From contig CM055104.1 in assembly GCA_029204225.1 (NCBI GenBank), forward strand, positions 27,519,253 to 27,583,252: a stretch of 64,000 bases of DNA. Reading direction: 5' to 3'. Source of the DNA: Diphasiastrum complanatum. Taxonomy: Eukaryota > Streptophyta > Lycopodiopsida > Lycopodiales > Lycopodiaceae. Below the pieces are notes generated by a model. That model saw only the letters and a list, made by a program, of their open reading frames with translations. It had not been told where the DNA came from and did not search any database. The translations under genes were made by a program, and so were the position numbers. Shown one piece after another: positions 43,373 to 55,792 of this stretch (position 1 is the stretch's first letter; the number at the start of each line of letters is the position of its first letter).

Positions 43373-43865
43373 GCTCTTGAAACTTGCTGCTAAGAGCCAA
43401 CTGACAAAGTGACATCACCGAGCAGGGAGAAATGCGTTTTGGAGATTTTTATTACCATTACAATGAGCGGAGTGCGGGGTGACCTAGTGATGGGCTACAT
43501 TCACCATTTTAGTGCCGTAGGGCCATATTTGGCACAATTTTTGACTTGTGAACCCTACTACAGGGCTCTACAATGATGCACTATCGCATCAAAATCATTT
43601 TTGCTTACTCTTGACAGGGAAACAAGGTGTTTGGAAGTGGCAAATGCAGTATGGAGGTGAATGGGAGCATAATGACGTGGAGAAATGTCATAAAGTTTGT
43701 ATATCTCATGTAAAGTTTGTAATTGGTACGATAGTAATGTGTGCCAAAGAAGCACATTAAAAAGGCTTCGCAATAGCTAGTATGATCATTCTAAACTGAG
43801 GACCAGAGTTATTATGAATCATTGTAATTTCAGACAACAATAACTTTGCACAAAGTCAAAATTAC
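43373..43865 (+). repeat. repeat T, copy 2
   Basis: Direct copy of 12533-13035 ('cttgaaacttgct.ctaagagccaactgacaaag' at the start). A partial third copy ('aaatctcatgtaaactttgtaattggtac') lies at about 44190-44262. Confidence 0.65.
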
Positions 43866-45188
43866 TTGTGGTTTATCAAGAAGACATGATCACTCTAAAT
43901 AGAGCTTTTGCTCAGACACATGTGACAAACGTTTATGGTACATAGAGTCTGAATTAATAGCATGAGTGTAAGAAACTAAAATATCCTATCAAATAAATCG
44001 AAACATAGAGCTGAAGTAGTGTCGGAGGTGTAGACCATCATGCACTGAAACAAGGCAGTCTAATGTTTCTACAAATAACTAAACTAAGTTGGAAGCATTA
44101 GACCATATATAACAGTCTACAAATATGAGTGATGGAGAGCAAAAATATCTTCATATAAATGATTGTACAAAGAATTATATCATACTATGTAAATCTCATG
44201 TAAACTTTGTAATTGGTACAATTGTACTTTGTGCCAAAGAAGCACTTTAAAAAGGCTTTGCAATAGCTTTTTGTGATTTATTGCAATTTGAAAATATAAA
44301 GTTAAGTTTAAAGGCCCCATGATCTGTTTGGACATTTTAGGGGTTATCTTTTAAATTGGACCCAAATATGACCATTGAGATTTGGAGATATAGATTGATG
44401 GCCAAGATGTAGAATGATTATCTGCTAGGGGCCTCTACAAGCTATAAATTTGTCCAAACCACATTGTGTGATTATTCATGCATTCGTCAATGATTTCAAA
44501 CAAAGGAGTGTGAGATTTGGTCTTATCATCTTGGCATGAATGATGACATGAATGATCTCTTTTTGTTTAAAGTTTGAGAGAGTGAGAGGACATGAGATTT
44601 CTACAGCGTGAAATTTCAGACCACATGAGCAATTGTGGATGATCAAACTTGCAATTAACATTTTTTCCCTTATCCATTAGAGAGTATATATCATTTCATC
44701 TAGTCTCCATATTTCCAATTTAAGTGAGATGTTTGTTTAGGATTTAGAAGCTTAAAACTAGATTGTCCTAATATTGTTCATTCTCATGGTGAAAGATAAA
44801 TCCATAATAGAGAAGATCCATAACCTAAGCGGCTTAGGTCACTTAGTGTTGTTCTTGTGCAACGCTATTATTGATTAACAAGAATATCTATAACGACATT
44901 CTATGTAACATTGGAGGTTGTACAATTGTTGGTAGAGTTATTGTGCCATGATATTTGTTGGTGACAAGAAAAATGATTAATATGGATGCTCATAACAATG
45001 TCTACAAAATTCATGGTTTTTTATATAGATTTCTTTCTTGTCACTAATGTTCTTCTTGTACAAGTGCTTATTAAATAATGATAGATCAGATCGCTTGAAA
45101 AATACAGATAATTAAAACTAGCCATCAATCTATTATTGTGAAGAAAAAACAAAGAAGAAAGAGGTGATGAATCTTTGTTATACTATTT

Positions 45189-45235
<47 letters not shown>

Positions 45236-46469
45236 AGCTTTACCTTCACTTGCGTAGTGTTAATGGATGTAGATGTGGATCATAAGCATGTGCTTGATTA
45301 TGAACTATACTATCGCTCTCATGGGAACGAATCTCTGCGTGACAACATGTTAATCCCTTTCATCTCCTTTGATGCTTGATGAGCTTGGGTCTAGGGTTGA
45401 AGGTGGATAGGAAATATCCACTACACCGTATTCCTAATTGATACAAAAACTGATGTCAATGATTCTATTTTTGGGCTTAGAGTATATAGTCATTTGACAC
45501 TCTTCAGAATCTTTGGAATTAAGACATATGTTATATAAATAATTGTATTTAGAGCTTAGATGATTTGTGAAATATGTTGTCTCTTCTAGCATTATCACAT
45601 TAAATCCAGTAATTCTTCTTAGAGACAATATTGTTGGTATATAATCTCACTCTACCAGTTCATTTTAGAGCCTCTACTACTTCCTTCCTCTAATAGACCC
45701 ACCAAAATTTGACAAACTATTGAAGAACTTGGTGAAATAGACTCGGTATCAAAATAGTGTTGAATAATCTTTTGAAACACATTGATTAATAATCTGAAGA
45801 AATACATGAAGTGTTGAAACAATGTTGAAACAGTATCAGGCCACTGTAAGAGTAGTGTCGAATATCGAAATTATCAAAATTCCACATTATGAAATTTCTG
45901 ATCACATTATTCAAGTTTTGTCTAATTTTTCGTGACTACTTTATGACGTCTATTTCTCACCATTAAGGAGATATTGCCTTGGGAATAGATAATGGGCTTA
46001 ATCAATCATTATGAACAAATTAATTAGCACTAGTTAAAGTATACAATCATCATCATATGAGTATAATAGAAGTAGAGAAATGCAAGCACGAGAATGTGGT
46101 AAGGACATTAGGTGGATGACATCTAAGGACATTCTACTTGTACACGTCTGGCGTATTATTACTATTGCCTTCTTGTACTTCACCTCACTTAAATAGTATA
46201 CAACAATTAGTTTTGATTCACTACTTTCAAAATAATTCTTATACATTTCAACATCATGCATGTTGCGTATAATGTTGAAGTATTGTGCACTCTATTTAAT
46301 TCATGAACTTTAGTTCTACTTTCTTGTTTATTGAAAGATGAATCAACAGTTCATTGGCTATCATCATCCATGGATGTCTTAGTGTTATGTCCATAACCAG
46401 TACATAGGATACAGTATACTCCTAGTGATACATGGTACTCTAGTGAAACAAGCTGTTAGTTACGCCACG
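43866..46469. other. unassigned AT-rich region with microsatellite
   Basis: No gene recognised. Contains a compound (TG)n(AG)n microsatellite at 45189-45233 and the partial repeat T at 44190-44262. Short open frames (for example 46034-46261 minus) have no motif. Confidence 0.5.
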
Positions 46470-49450
46470 TCATACTGGACGTGACCCGAAAGTAACTAAT
46501 ATCCTTGTGAGGCCCTGAATTTGAAGTGGTTTTTTCATTTTTTTTTCATATATGACCACGTGGTTGAGGTCTCGGTGGTAGAGAGACAGTTGGTATGTCA
46601 TGGAGGATCTTGTTATCAATTTGAAAGATAGTCTCCTCCTCACAGAGATCCCATGGATAGTGTGGGCATTTGGGATGGTAGAATTTTGTCTAAGGTTTTC
46701 AAATGCAACCTTGGCAACGGATTCCACCTTGGAAGCATGTTGCGGATAGGTCTTCGGGGGAAGTGCTTCCATATAGTTGAGGATCTGAATATCGGAAATG
46801 TCCATATCTTTTGGGCAAATCTGAATTTGTAAGACGTTCTCATCATCAATGAATAAATCGTCTGATTCATTAGTAGGTAGCCATGCAACATTTAGTAGCT
46901 CATCATGGTGTGAAAGAATATCAATAAAATTGATATTGATGATGGGTGTATCCAGATTAGGTAATTGGTCGTGATCGATCGGGTGTGGAGAGGTACAATT
47001 ATCCTGATGTTGAGCACAGTAATCGGCATTCACACAATCAATGGTAGCTAAACTGTGACTCTAGTTTATGATATTAGTAGATTTAACATAATGACCTTTC
47101 TTGTGGCTGGATTGGTGTGGCTCAAATACTGAGTTGGTGGTTGAGGATTCCTCGTCATGGATGCGTGCAGGTTTGAGTTTACTCGTTGAGTCAATGGTGA
47201 CAGAACTGTCACGATTACCAAAAGTGACTCGGCCTTTGCTCCAATCATGAATGACTCGTGCATTGGTGAGCCACGGATGACCAAGTAGTAATTCATAAGA
47301 ATAGGCATTATTGGTAATATCAAGTACTACAAGATCAACTGAAAACTTGAGACCTCCTAGTTTGATCAGCACGTGCGAAAGGAAATCGGTAGGTCGGACC
47401 ACACTTTGATCAGCCATTCGAAGCTAACAAGTAGGTTTGGCTAGCTTGTCTCTCAGATTCCATTCCATCATGAGGGATGTGGAAATGATATTAACCCCAG
47501 AACCTCCATCGAGTACTGCTAAAATTTCATGGAATTGATGATGGGTAGTTGGGATTTTGATGTTGCCTCGTTCGCTGAGTGGATTGGTTAGATGTAAGGG
47601 CATTTCAGACAACTCGTCAATAGTGGTGGTGGTATTGGATTGGATCTGTTGTTTCCACTGGCCAGCATGCTTCCAGAGTACATGGAAGGGAAGGGTGACA
47701 TTGGCTTGTAGTAAATCTCCCTAGACTTCAGTACCTTCAAGGGTTTTGCTTTCAAAGGGCTTGTGAGGTACTTTATGGGAAGAAGAAGATTGTTGGTCGA
47801 CATTGCGGATTTGCTGGCGATACTCATGATGCAGCTGAATTTCTTCAGATGGGTGAGGATAAACTATTGGGGTTGAATCATCACTTGGAGGAACCGCCTG
47901 CGGTTGAGTTTGCTGGGTGCAAGTGTAGGGATTTGGCGTTGGGTTTGTGTCCGAGTCAAGACCCAAGCATGATGTGTTTCGATTGGTAAGGTTTCTACTT
48001 ACACTGAACAGACAGGAGTGGTTGGCTTAGATAAGGATGGGCAGTCCTTCACGTGATGTTCACCACAGTTTTCACAAGCTGGAGGAAAGCGGAGTTTATC
48101 TGGGCAGCGAATACTAGGATGTTTACCTGCACAGATAAAGCAACCTTGTATTGCGGGTAGTTGATGTGCGACAAAGACAGCTTGGTTTGGGTTGTAAGCT
48201 TGGGCATTGGGATCCACCGGTTGAGCATTAGAATCATAGGTATAATAAACAACCGTTTTAGTAGAGTATTGCGGTTGAGTATTATGTTCCACATAGTAGG
48301 TGGTCGGATCGATGGTATTCGGATCAAGATAATGGATAGCATTTTGTGGGGCATGTTGGTTAACAACAAACTATTGACGTGGGGATGGGTATTGATTTGG
48401 TGCGGGTGGTCGTGGTTGGTAAACCCCTGGTTGTGGCAGAGGTTGTTGTGGCGAGTACGGGCGGTAAGCTCGATAGATGTGGTCTGGTGGCTGCTGGAAA
48501 ATGATTTCGTAGTTGAGGGCATTCATTAGCAGTGTGATGTTGTGAGCCAATTGGACACCAGACATTTTCCATTGCTGGAAAGGATTTCTCAGCAATCTGT
48601 TTCATGGCGGTTTGGAAATAGGCAGTGAGTTTATCCATATGAGATTGTTGAGCTTTTTGCCAGGTTTCCATTTGATGTAGAATTCAAAAGACTGAGCAAT
48701 ATGATCAAATTTTGGGTGATTACGACGGTCCGGATTCTTAGATTTCTTTTCACGATGGTCAAAGTCATCGTCGGAACCTTCGTCTTCTTCACGAATAGCA
48801 TCAGTCATCACATCTTTAAGTTGATCATAAAGGTCAACTGGTTTGAGTTCATGGCGGATGTTTTTTGGCAATCCAACTAAAAATAGTTTTATGGCCAGTC
48901 GTTTAGTGATATTTTCATCAACACATTATACTTTGAGACATTTAAAATGCTCAATGTAGTTTCGAACAGACTCTTTGTGATGCATCTTGATATGAGTAAT
49001 TTGAATGAACGGGCTCTGAGTCAGTTTAGATGGTTTAAAACGCTTGATGAGAGCGTCCTTGAGGGTGGTCCAAGAAGCAAGATCAGGAGCTTCGAGATTC
49101 AAGTACCACTCCTTGGCGGTGCCATAGAGTACCATGGGAAATAGGCAAAGCTTTTCAGTTTCAGAGGTATCTCCATAAAAACGGCATGCATTATCAAAGT
49201 CTTGGAGAAATCGGACTGGGTCAGATTCGCCATCGTACTTTGGTGCATCGATATGTGGAATTCTTCGTTCCATTCGTGGAGGAGTCGGATTAGAAGATTC
49301 AGCACAGTCGCGAGACATGATGTAGAATATAGATGAGCAGGGTAAGACTGTACTTGACAAAAAAGACAGTTTGCTTGCAGAATGGATAGTGTAGGACAAA
49401 AACTGGTCTTTCTGATTGTTATAGAATTCGCGGACAGGCTGAGAAATCAT
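46470..49450 (-). pseudogene. Ty3/gypsy gag and protease region
   Basis: Minus-strand polyprotein in several frames. Gag: MERRIPHIDAPKYDGESDPV..FLQDFDNACRF and GTAKEWYLNL, WTTLKDALIKRF (about 49270-49030), the retrotransposon gag domain. Zinc-binding segments: a CP.GS.HHTANEC (about 48540), GCFICAGKHPSIRC and CENCGEHHVKDC (about 48150-48050). Protease: VLDGGSGVNII (about 47520) and LLGHPWLTNARVIHDW (about 47290). The remainder to 46470 is the protease-RT linker. Frame breaks are frequent. RT is absent on this strand. It lies head-to-head with the gypsy pol at 49727, from which it is separated by a third gypsy scrap. Confidence 0.85.
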
Positions 49451-49619
49451 GGAGAAGCAGATAAATCTAGCTGTAATACTCGCAAATTCTAAAAAAGGTC
49501 TCTGAATGTCAGAATAGTGATTTTTTTAGATTTTCTGGAAAAAATTTGGCGTTTCAAAATTCGCGGATAGTATAGCTCCTGAAGCTAGATAAACTTTATA
49601 TCTATGATTGATGGCTTCA

Positions 49620-49726
49620 GTTTACAAGCTGAGTTTCTGCACAAGACGAGAATTAATAAAATTATGAGTTGAACCACTGTCCAATAAAATACTCGCTTCT
49701 TGATCTTTAACTGTGCCAATTAAACA
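49620..49726 (-). mobile_element. Ty3/gypsy protease scrap (chromovirus-like)
   Basis: A minus-strand frame reads LLDSGSTHNFI followed by NSRL, the active-site motif of the protease of chromovirus-type gypsy elements. Only about 35 residues remain; it differs from the DGGSGVN protease at 47520. Confidence 0.7.
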
Positions 49727-51644
49727 AAAAAGTTCATTAGTCAAGAAAGAAGTAGTACTAAAAGAACATAAAGGCAAGGCCCCCCTCGAATTTCCAGCCC
49801 ATGATGTTCCTACATACTTTAAGGACTATATGATTGAGGATGTCACAATCAAATTACCCCAAGCTCAACGTGAGCCCACTAGTAATTCACCCTACGAAGG
49901 CCCTGCACAAACCATAACCCTTTCTCTGAGTGAGCCCAATGAAACCAGCAAATATCTTGTCCACGTCGGAGTTCATCTCAATCGCGAACAACAACGACGG
50001 CTTGAAAAGCTCCTGCGAAAATATCGGCATATCTTTGTCTGGACCTATAAAGACATGCAAGGCGTCTCACCCCAAGTAGTTGTGCATCGTATCCCACTTA
50101 AACCGGGTGCGAGGCCCACTGGAGTCATCCATACAGATGCAATCCCATGTATAAGGCCAAGATCAAAGAAGAATTACAATACCTCTTAGACGCGGAATTT
50201 ATCTATGAAATTGAGCATACTGAGTAGGTCTCCCCAATTGTCATCGTCCCCAAGAAAAATGGAAAACTCCGGATCTGTGTCGATTTTAAGAAACTTAACG
50301 CCGTCACTGAACGTGATCATTTTCCACTACCTTTTGGAGAATCCATCTTAGAAAATCTGGCAGGAAATGAGGCTTACTCCTTCTTAGATGGCTTTAGTGG
50401 ATATAATATGATCCAAATCGTTGATGAAGATCAACACAAAACCGCCTTTGCCACAGAATGGGGAACCTTCTGCTGGAAAGTCATGCCTTTTGGTCTCTGC
50501 AATGCTCCTAGCACCTTCCAATGTGTTACGGCCTTTTCTCAACAGATGGGTGATACCTTAGAAGTTTACTTGGACGATTTAGGAGCACATTCCGAAGAAA
50601 TAAGTCATATGTTTGTGCTCGAAAAAAAATTTATCCAATGTCAACGCTTCGATATCTCTCTTAATCCTGAAAAATGCCAGATTTGGGTAACCCATGGTAT
50701 TGTCTTAGAACATATTATCTCACGAAATGGCATTGCCACTGACCCTGAAAAGATCCTTATCATTCAAAATATACCAGAACCGCGTACGATACGTGAAGTT
50801 TACTTCTTCTTTGGCCACGCCAACTACTATCGGTGCTTTATTTTCAATTTCGCTAACAAAACACGCTTAATCTACAAAGTAGTTGTAGTTCTCAAATGGA
50901 CGGATGAATAACGCGTCGTCTTTAATCACCTCAAAGAAGCCCTTACAAATGCACCCATCCTCCGGGATCTTGAATATTCTAAAGAATTCCATGTGCATAC
51001 CGATGCATCCAAGTATGCCATTGGAGCAGTGCTCACCCAACCGGGAGAATTCAAAAAGGACTACCTAATTCATTTTCTTAGTCGACAATTGATGCCTGCT
51101 GAAGTCAATTATACCACTACCGAACGTGAAGCCTTGGCAATGGTATATGCGGTTCAAAAGTTTCGCCATTATCTTCTAGGAAAAGTCTACGTTCTTCACT
51201 GATCATCAAGCACTATTGTATCTCATCAACAAGACCTGCACCACCGGCCGTATTACTAAATGGATCATATTATTGAGAGAATTTTAGTTTAGGATCGTGG
51301 TTTGTAAGGGAGTTCAACATTTTTTAGCAGACCATCTATCCCGAATCCCTAACCTTCCTACCCCTGATCAAGGCGTCAATGATGATTTACCAAATGCAAT
51401 CCTTTTCCAAGTTGACTCTACACCTGTATGGGCTAAGGAAATTACCGAATATTTAACTTCAAGGCAGATGGATCCTTCCTTCTCTAAACCTGAACAACGT
51501 GTGTTGGTCCTCAAAACTAAACCTTATACGTTAATTGCAGGACAACTCTACAAGCAAGGGTTAGATGGAATTATCCAATGATGTCTTACTGAAGGAGAAA
51601 TACCCTGTGTAATTTCCCTCACTCATGAAGGTATTGGTGCCGGC
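49727..51644 (+). pseudogene. Ty3/gypsy RT and RNase H, left part of split element
   Basis: Plus-strand gypsy pol. Linker with HLNREQQRRLEKLLRKYRHIFVWTYKDM (about 49980-50055); RT motifs KKNGKLRICVDFKKLN (50255-50300), FPLPF, YSFLDGFSGYNMIQI, AFATEWGTFCWKVMPFGLCNAPSTFQ, active site VYLDDL (about 50570), KCQIWVTHG and FFGHANYYRCF; RNase H with VHTDASKYAIGAVL, YTTTEREALAMVYAVQKFRHYL (51100-51180); integrase linker ADHLSRIPN. Stops at about 50187, 50226 and 50911 and a frameshift at about 51195 inactivate it. The integrase is interrupted at 51644 by the element 51645-57098. Confidence 0.9.
51640..51644. other. target-site duplication CCGGC (left)
   Basis: CCGGC before the LTR start; repeated at 57099-57103. 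Confidence 0.95.
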
Positions 51645-52271
51645 TGTGAGAGATTTCAACTAGTTTAGTCTAGTTTAGTCACATTTTGGTAAATTGTCAA
51701 TAAGAGGCCAAAACTCATTTTAGACCTAGAGATAAACTTTTTGAAGTTATATTAGTTTAAATACATTCAATAAACACTTTTGGAAAGTGTGGGAAAGTTG
51801 GTAGTCGAGTTTGAGAGAGATTCAAATTTGAACTTTGGGTACATTGAATCTAGACCTAAAAATAGTAGGGTTTATATTTTGGAGGGAAAGCCAAGTGGCC
51901 AAATAGGGTTTAGAAACTCTATAAAAGTATGTAACTCGTGGAGAGACACATCTTCTCTCTTCTATCTCTCATTTCATCATTATACATGGTTCTCTTTGGG
52001 TTCTACTACTCATTGGTGCACTATCTTGGTGTTATCTTGCATAACTATGTGTAGAATGATCATTTATTGCTATTTTCGGTTCCACACGTGTGAAATACAG
52101 TAGGGTACTGTAATTGTACGGACAACAAACATATTTTATGTTTTTGTTCATGTTTGATCAATATCTTTTAGAGTTTGCATCTCTACATTGGCAGGATTGT
52201 TGGTTTGCTCCTTATTGTAACCAAAGATTTGGGACTTGGATTGGATCTTGAATGATCTGAAATCCTTCACA
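51645..52271 (+). repeat. 5' LTR of the 5.45-kb element
   Basis: 627 bp. Contains a TATA-like 'ctataaaag' at about 51919 and a tandem 'agtttagtct' start. Differs from the 3' LTR by a handful of substitutions and by absence of about 27 bp ('attttgtatgtagatgctgatttt') near its end. Confidence 0.9.
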
Positions 52272-52283
52272 TGGTATCAGAGC
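52272..52283 (+). other. primer-binding site (initiator Met tRNA)
   Basis: TGGTATCAGAGC abutting the 5' LTR. Confidence 0.9.
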
Positions 52284-52872
52284 TCTTGTGTTTCAGGTTA
52301 TGAAAGGATCATCCATCTTTAGCAAGGATTTGGAGGAGTTACCAATGCTAGAGCATGCTAGATTGATCTCTACTCAAAAATCAACATTTTTGCATGTGTA
52401 GAATTGACCTTTTGTAGGTCAAAACTCGATATAGGGTTATAAACTTGATCAATTCCGATTTCACACTTGGTTTACTGGATTTAGATGATTTTTGGTGCAT
52501 TAGGAAGGTCTCATTGGAGTCTACAAGAAGATATACCAAGTTTCTAGAAATTGCATGTAGAATTTGAGATATTCAATTTTTTGTGATTTTGTCAAAACTC
52601 TAATTTTGATTGGATCTCTAGTTTGTGAGGTTACTGAACCTCATTTGAGTGTGTTTCAATCTTAGGAAGTGGCAAGAATCATTAGATTGAGGATACATCA
52701 TAGGTTGATCAAGATTTCACTATTCTATGTGTTGATTTTCTAGTTAGAAGTGCTAGAAGAGATTTGAGAGGTTCCATATCTTTGTGATTTCTTCTTGAGT
52801 TCATTTGTTGACATTCAAGAGAGTGCTTTGTGCATTGGAACAGGTTGAAAGAGAAGATCAGGTCACTTCAAC
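52284..52872 (+). other. 5' leader of the 5.45-kb element
   Basis: Non-coding leader; would hold the packaging signal. No ORF of note. Confidence 0.6.
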
Positions 52873-54744
52873 ATGGCTACAAGTGGTGGATTTATGTTGG
52901 AGAGCAATGATAGGCTTACCTCAATCAACTATTCTACTTGGAAGGTGAGGATGGAGTCCTTATTGGAGATGAATGAGTTGATGGAGATTGTTGCAGGTGT
53001 GGAGGAGAGACCTCAAGCACCTCAAGATAAAGTGAGTTATGACAAGAGAGCAAAGAAAGCTCTACACATGATTAAGATGAACGTTACCAATGAACTTCTC
53101 AAGGAAGTTGGTAAGTGCACATCATCTTTGGAGGTTTGGGAAGCTTTAAAGAAGCTTTATGAATCCAAGTCTACATCAAGAGTGCTTACTCTTAGGAGGA
53201 AAATCTTTAAAAGTTTGCAAAAGAAGGAAGAGAGTACTCATGCTTTTGTTTTGAGGGTTAAAGCATTCAATGATGAGTTAGCATGTATTGATGAAAGCAT
53301 TAAGGAGGTAGAACTTTTTCAAGTTATACTTAATGGCTTGTTGGATGATCATGCTAATCTTGTTCAAATTTTTTCTATTCAAAAGACTTTGCCAAGTATT
53401 GTGGATTTGCAAGAGATCTTGGTGAATGAGGAGTATAGGCTTCAATCAAGAGGAGGTGGATCTACATCGACATCTCATTATGAAGAGGATGCTATGTTCA
53501 TCAAAGGCAAGTTCAAGGGCAAAGGCAAAGGCAAGTGGTCTAAAGGGAAAGATCAAGGTGATACTTCCTCTTTTGGCAAAAAGAAAGATAATTCTAAGTT
53601 GAAATGCTTTTATTGTGGAATCAAAGGGCATTTTGCTAATGAATGTTTGAAGAAGCAAAGAGATGAAGGTAGCAAGCAAATCAACTTTACTAGTAATGAT
53701 GAGGATCTAGGTGGTGGTGATTCTCTTTTGATGTGTTCTTCAAGTCCAATATCAAGTGAAGGTGACAAAGATTCATGGTGGATTGATAGTGGAGCTAGTT
53801 CACACATGACTAGTCACAAGGAGTTCTTTACTTCTTTGGTCACTTATGATGGAGCCAAGAAAGCAATTCACATGGCCAATGGTGGTGAGTGTGTGATCAA
53901 AGGTATTGGTTCAATTCCTATTTGTCTCTCTACTAATAGGAAAGCAAGACTTGATGGTGTTCTTTACATTCCTTCACTTTCAAAGAATTTGCTAAGTGTT
54001 GGTCAAATGATAGAGAAAGGATACATGGTAAAGTTTGGTGGTGATGCTTGCTTCATTACAAAGGAAGAAATATTGGTTGCTAGGGGCAATAAACAAGGTA
54101 GACTTTTCAAGCTTGATGCTTTTGTTACGGCTAACAAAAAGGATGGAATGGAAAAGGAGATTGGTCTCAACTTTCCAAAGTTACCTTTTAGCATCAATAA
54201 GATTGGTGGATCTTATGCAAAGTCTAACAAGCTTCCTTATGCTAGATCTAGGTCAAGATCTAAAATGCTTCTTGGAGATGTTCATCTTTGTGCTAACTTG
54301 GCTAGTCTTGAGGATAATGATGGTGTTTCAATGGTCCTTCATGGCAAGTGCAAGCATGCAAAAGGTAAGGAAAGAGCTAACTTCATCAATGGAGGTGAAG
54401 GTTCTTCCTTGGAAAAGATTGTTGTTAATGATTTCTTCGATCATATGGAAAAGGATGTTGCTAGGTGCATGCATGAAGGAGGTGGTTCTTCTACATTCTT
54501 TTGTTATGATTCCAAGAAAGTCATTTTTCCAGCAAGTGGAGTCACATGTCTTCATAAAGAGAGTAGATCAAATGGTTCTATCAAGAGACTTAGTGAGGGA
54601 GATAGTCACAAGTCAAGAAGAAGAGAAGTATGTGAAGAGTTCAAAGTAGGATGTACTTTGAATGATGTCATTGTGAATAATAGTGAGGAAGAATCATTAT
54701 CATATGATTCATTACCTAAAACATTGAATAGAAGTTCTTGTTGA
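52873..54744 (+). CDS. gag-protease polyprotein, intact 623 codons
   Basis: ATG at 52873 (MATSGGFMLESNDRLTSINY). Residues about 1-190: copia gag (YSTWKVRMESLLEM, VWEALKKLYESKSTSRVLTLRRKI, LHEYIL-like IVDLQEILVNEEYRL), then a Lys/Gly-rich stretch, zinc knuckle CFYCGIKGHFANEC at about residues 245-258, and aspartic protease with WWIDSGASSHM at about 303-313 and GVLYIPSLSKNLLSVGQM at about 360-378. After RLFKLDAF (the usual pre-integrase boundary) the sequence departs from copia: about 200 residues of unknown type with an HGKCKHAKGKE stretch. The pre-integrase LWHxRLGH motif is missing. Gag assembles the particle and the protease would process it; the frame has no lesion. Confidence 0.9.
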   Translation: MATSGGFMLESNDRLTSINYSTWKVRMESLLEMNELMEIVAGVEERPQAPQDKVSYDKRAKKALHMIKMNVTNELLKEVGKCTSSLEVWEALKKLYESKSTSRVLTLRRKIFKSLQKKEESTHAFVLRVKAFNDELACIDESIKEVELFQVILNGLLDDHANLVQIFSIQKTLPSIVDLQEILVNEEYRLQSRGGGSTSTSHYEEDAMFIKGKFKGKGKGKWSKGKDQGDTSSFGKKKDNSKLKCFYCGIKGHFANECLKKQRDEGSKQINFTSNDEDLGGGDSLLMCSSSPISSEGDKDSWWIDSGASSHMTSHKEFFTSLVTYDGAKKAIHMANGGECVIKGIGSIPICLSTNRKARLDGVLYIPSLSKNLLSVGQMIEKGYMVKFGGDACFITKEEILVARGNKQGRLFKLDAFVTANKKDGMEKEIGLNFPKLPFSINKIGGSYAKSNKLPYARSRSRSKMLLGDVHLCANLASLEDNDGVSMVLHGKCKHAKGKERANFINGGEGSSLEKIVVNDFFDHMEKDVARCMHEGGGSSTFFCYDSKKVIFPASGVTCLHKESRSNGSIKRLSEGDSHKSRRREVCEEFKVGCTLNDVIVNNSEEESLSYDSLPKTLNRSSC

Positions 54745-55787
54745 AGAAAGAGAGTACTTCAATCATCCTTATGTTGAAGGTACTAATCATTTTTTTGATG
54801 GCTTCTAATGTTTTTGAGATTTCTACTTCTTATGATGCAATCATTAAGAGGGAGTCTTATGAAGGAAAGAGCAATGGAAGATTGGTTCTTGGGAAGATCC
54901 AAGGCATGGATCTCACATGTCTTCATCAACTCAAAGGATTCTATGATTGTGAATTGATCACTCATGATCAAGATGGCAAAAGGTTGGTTGGAGAAGACTA
55001 CATGGAACAAATCGAGAGGCAATTTCTTCAAGGCAAGGGAGATCTCATTGGTGAGATTATTGAGGTTTGTTATGGACTCAAGAAGGCTGGATTTATTAGG
55101 TTTGATACTCATCTTCACCTACTCTACTTCATGTTGGATGGAAAGTTTGAAATCTATCTTTTGATTTATGATGGTGACATTGGTGACATTGTTTTCACTA
55201 ACCTTTATGGAAGATCGAGATCAAGCATTGATGACATCTTGTTGGATCTAGATCATATGTTTGAGAGGGAGTATTTTCAAAGGTTCAGGTCTGAATATAT
55301 TCATATATTTGATGACCAAGAGAAAGGTAAGCAAGTGGAAGTGACTCATTTTGCCTTACTCACATGTTTTGGAGAATTTTCTTGTGTAGATGATGCTATG
55401 CAAGTGGATATTGGTTCTCATGGTTTTCATATTGGAAAAGCAAGTAATGGATCTGGAAAACAAAGTTTGATCAATGACTTTGATGGTCAAGAGGAAGATC
55501 AAGAGGTTTGTCTCAAAGGACTTCAACAACACAAAAGGAAAGGTGGCAATTTGGAGCTAGTCAAGAGCATCAAAGGAAGGTTATTTGGCAAAGATGTTAT
55601 GGATCTGTTTTTGCAGCTTATTGAAGATTCAAGTAAGGTCAAAGGAGCATCAAGGAAGTGTTGTTCAAGTTTACTTTACTTATTATATCTCATGTTTGAG
55701 CTATTTCATGTGGATGTGTGCAAATTGTCAAGATATGGACAAACTAGCTACATTGTCTTGCAATATCTTATTGTTGGATTGTACTAG
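54738..55787 (+). CDS. orphan ORF 2 of the 5.45-kb element (unknown)
   Basis: An open frame of 349 codons overlapping the gag-protease stop by 7 bases in another frame (upstream part may start inside, first clear ATG within about 35 codons). Contains YDAIIKRESYEGKSNGRL, DLTCLHQLKGFYDCEL, FIRFDTHLHLLYFMLDGKFEIYLLIYDGD and HFALLTCFGEFSCVDD. No similarity to integrase or RT is visible: no HHCC, DDE or YxDD motifs. The overlap could allow frameshift or re-initiation, but this is inference. It stands where integrase should be. Confidence 0.55.
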   Translation: MLKKESTSIILMLKVLIIFLMASNVFEISTSYDAIIKRESYEGKSNGRLVLGKIQGMDLTCLHQLKGFYDCELITHDQDGKRLVGEDYMEQIERQFLQGKGDLIGEIIEVCYGLKKAGFIRFDTHLHLLYFMLDGKFEIYLLIYDGDIGDIVFTNLYGRSRSSIDDILLDLDHMFEREYFQRFRSEYIHIFDDQEKGKQVEVTHFALLTCFGEFSCVDDAMQVDIGSHGFHIGKASNGSGKQSLINDFDGQEEDQEVCLKGLQQHKRKGGNLELVKSIKGRLFGKDVMDLFLQLIEDSSKVKGASRKCCSSLLYLLYLMFELFHVDVCKLSRYGQTSYIVLQYLIVGLY

Positions 55788-55792
55788 CATTC

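Noticed and set aside
43100-43380. Copia LTR fragment related to 16506-17541
   Set aside because: Only scattered TTCG phrases are shared; no alignable block could be found by eye.
45189-45233. (TG)n(AG)n tract as CRISPR-like or regulatory array
   Set aside because: Simple dinucleotide microsatellite without spacers.
48161-48529. Plus-strand ORF of 122 codons
   Set aside because: Antisense of gypsy gag zinc-knuckle sequence.
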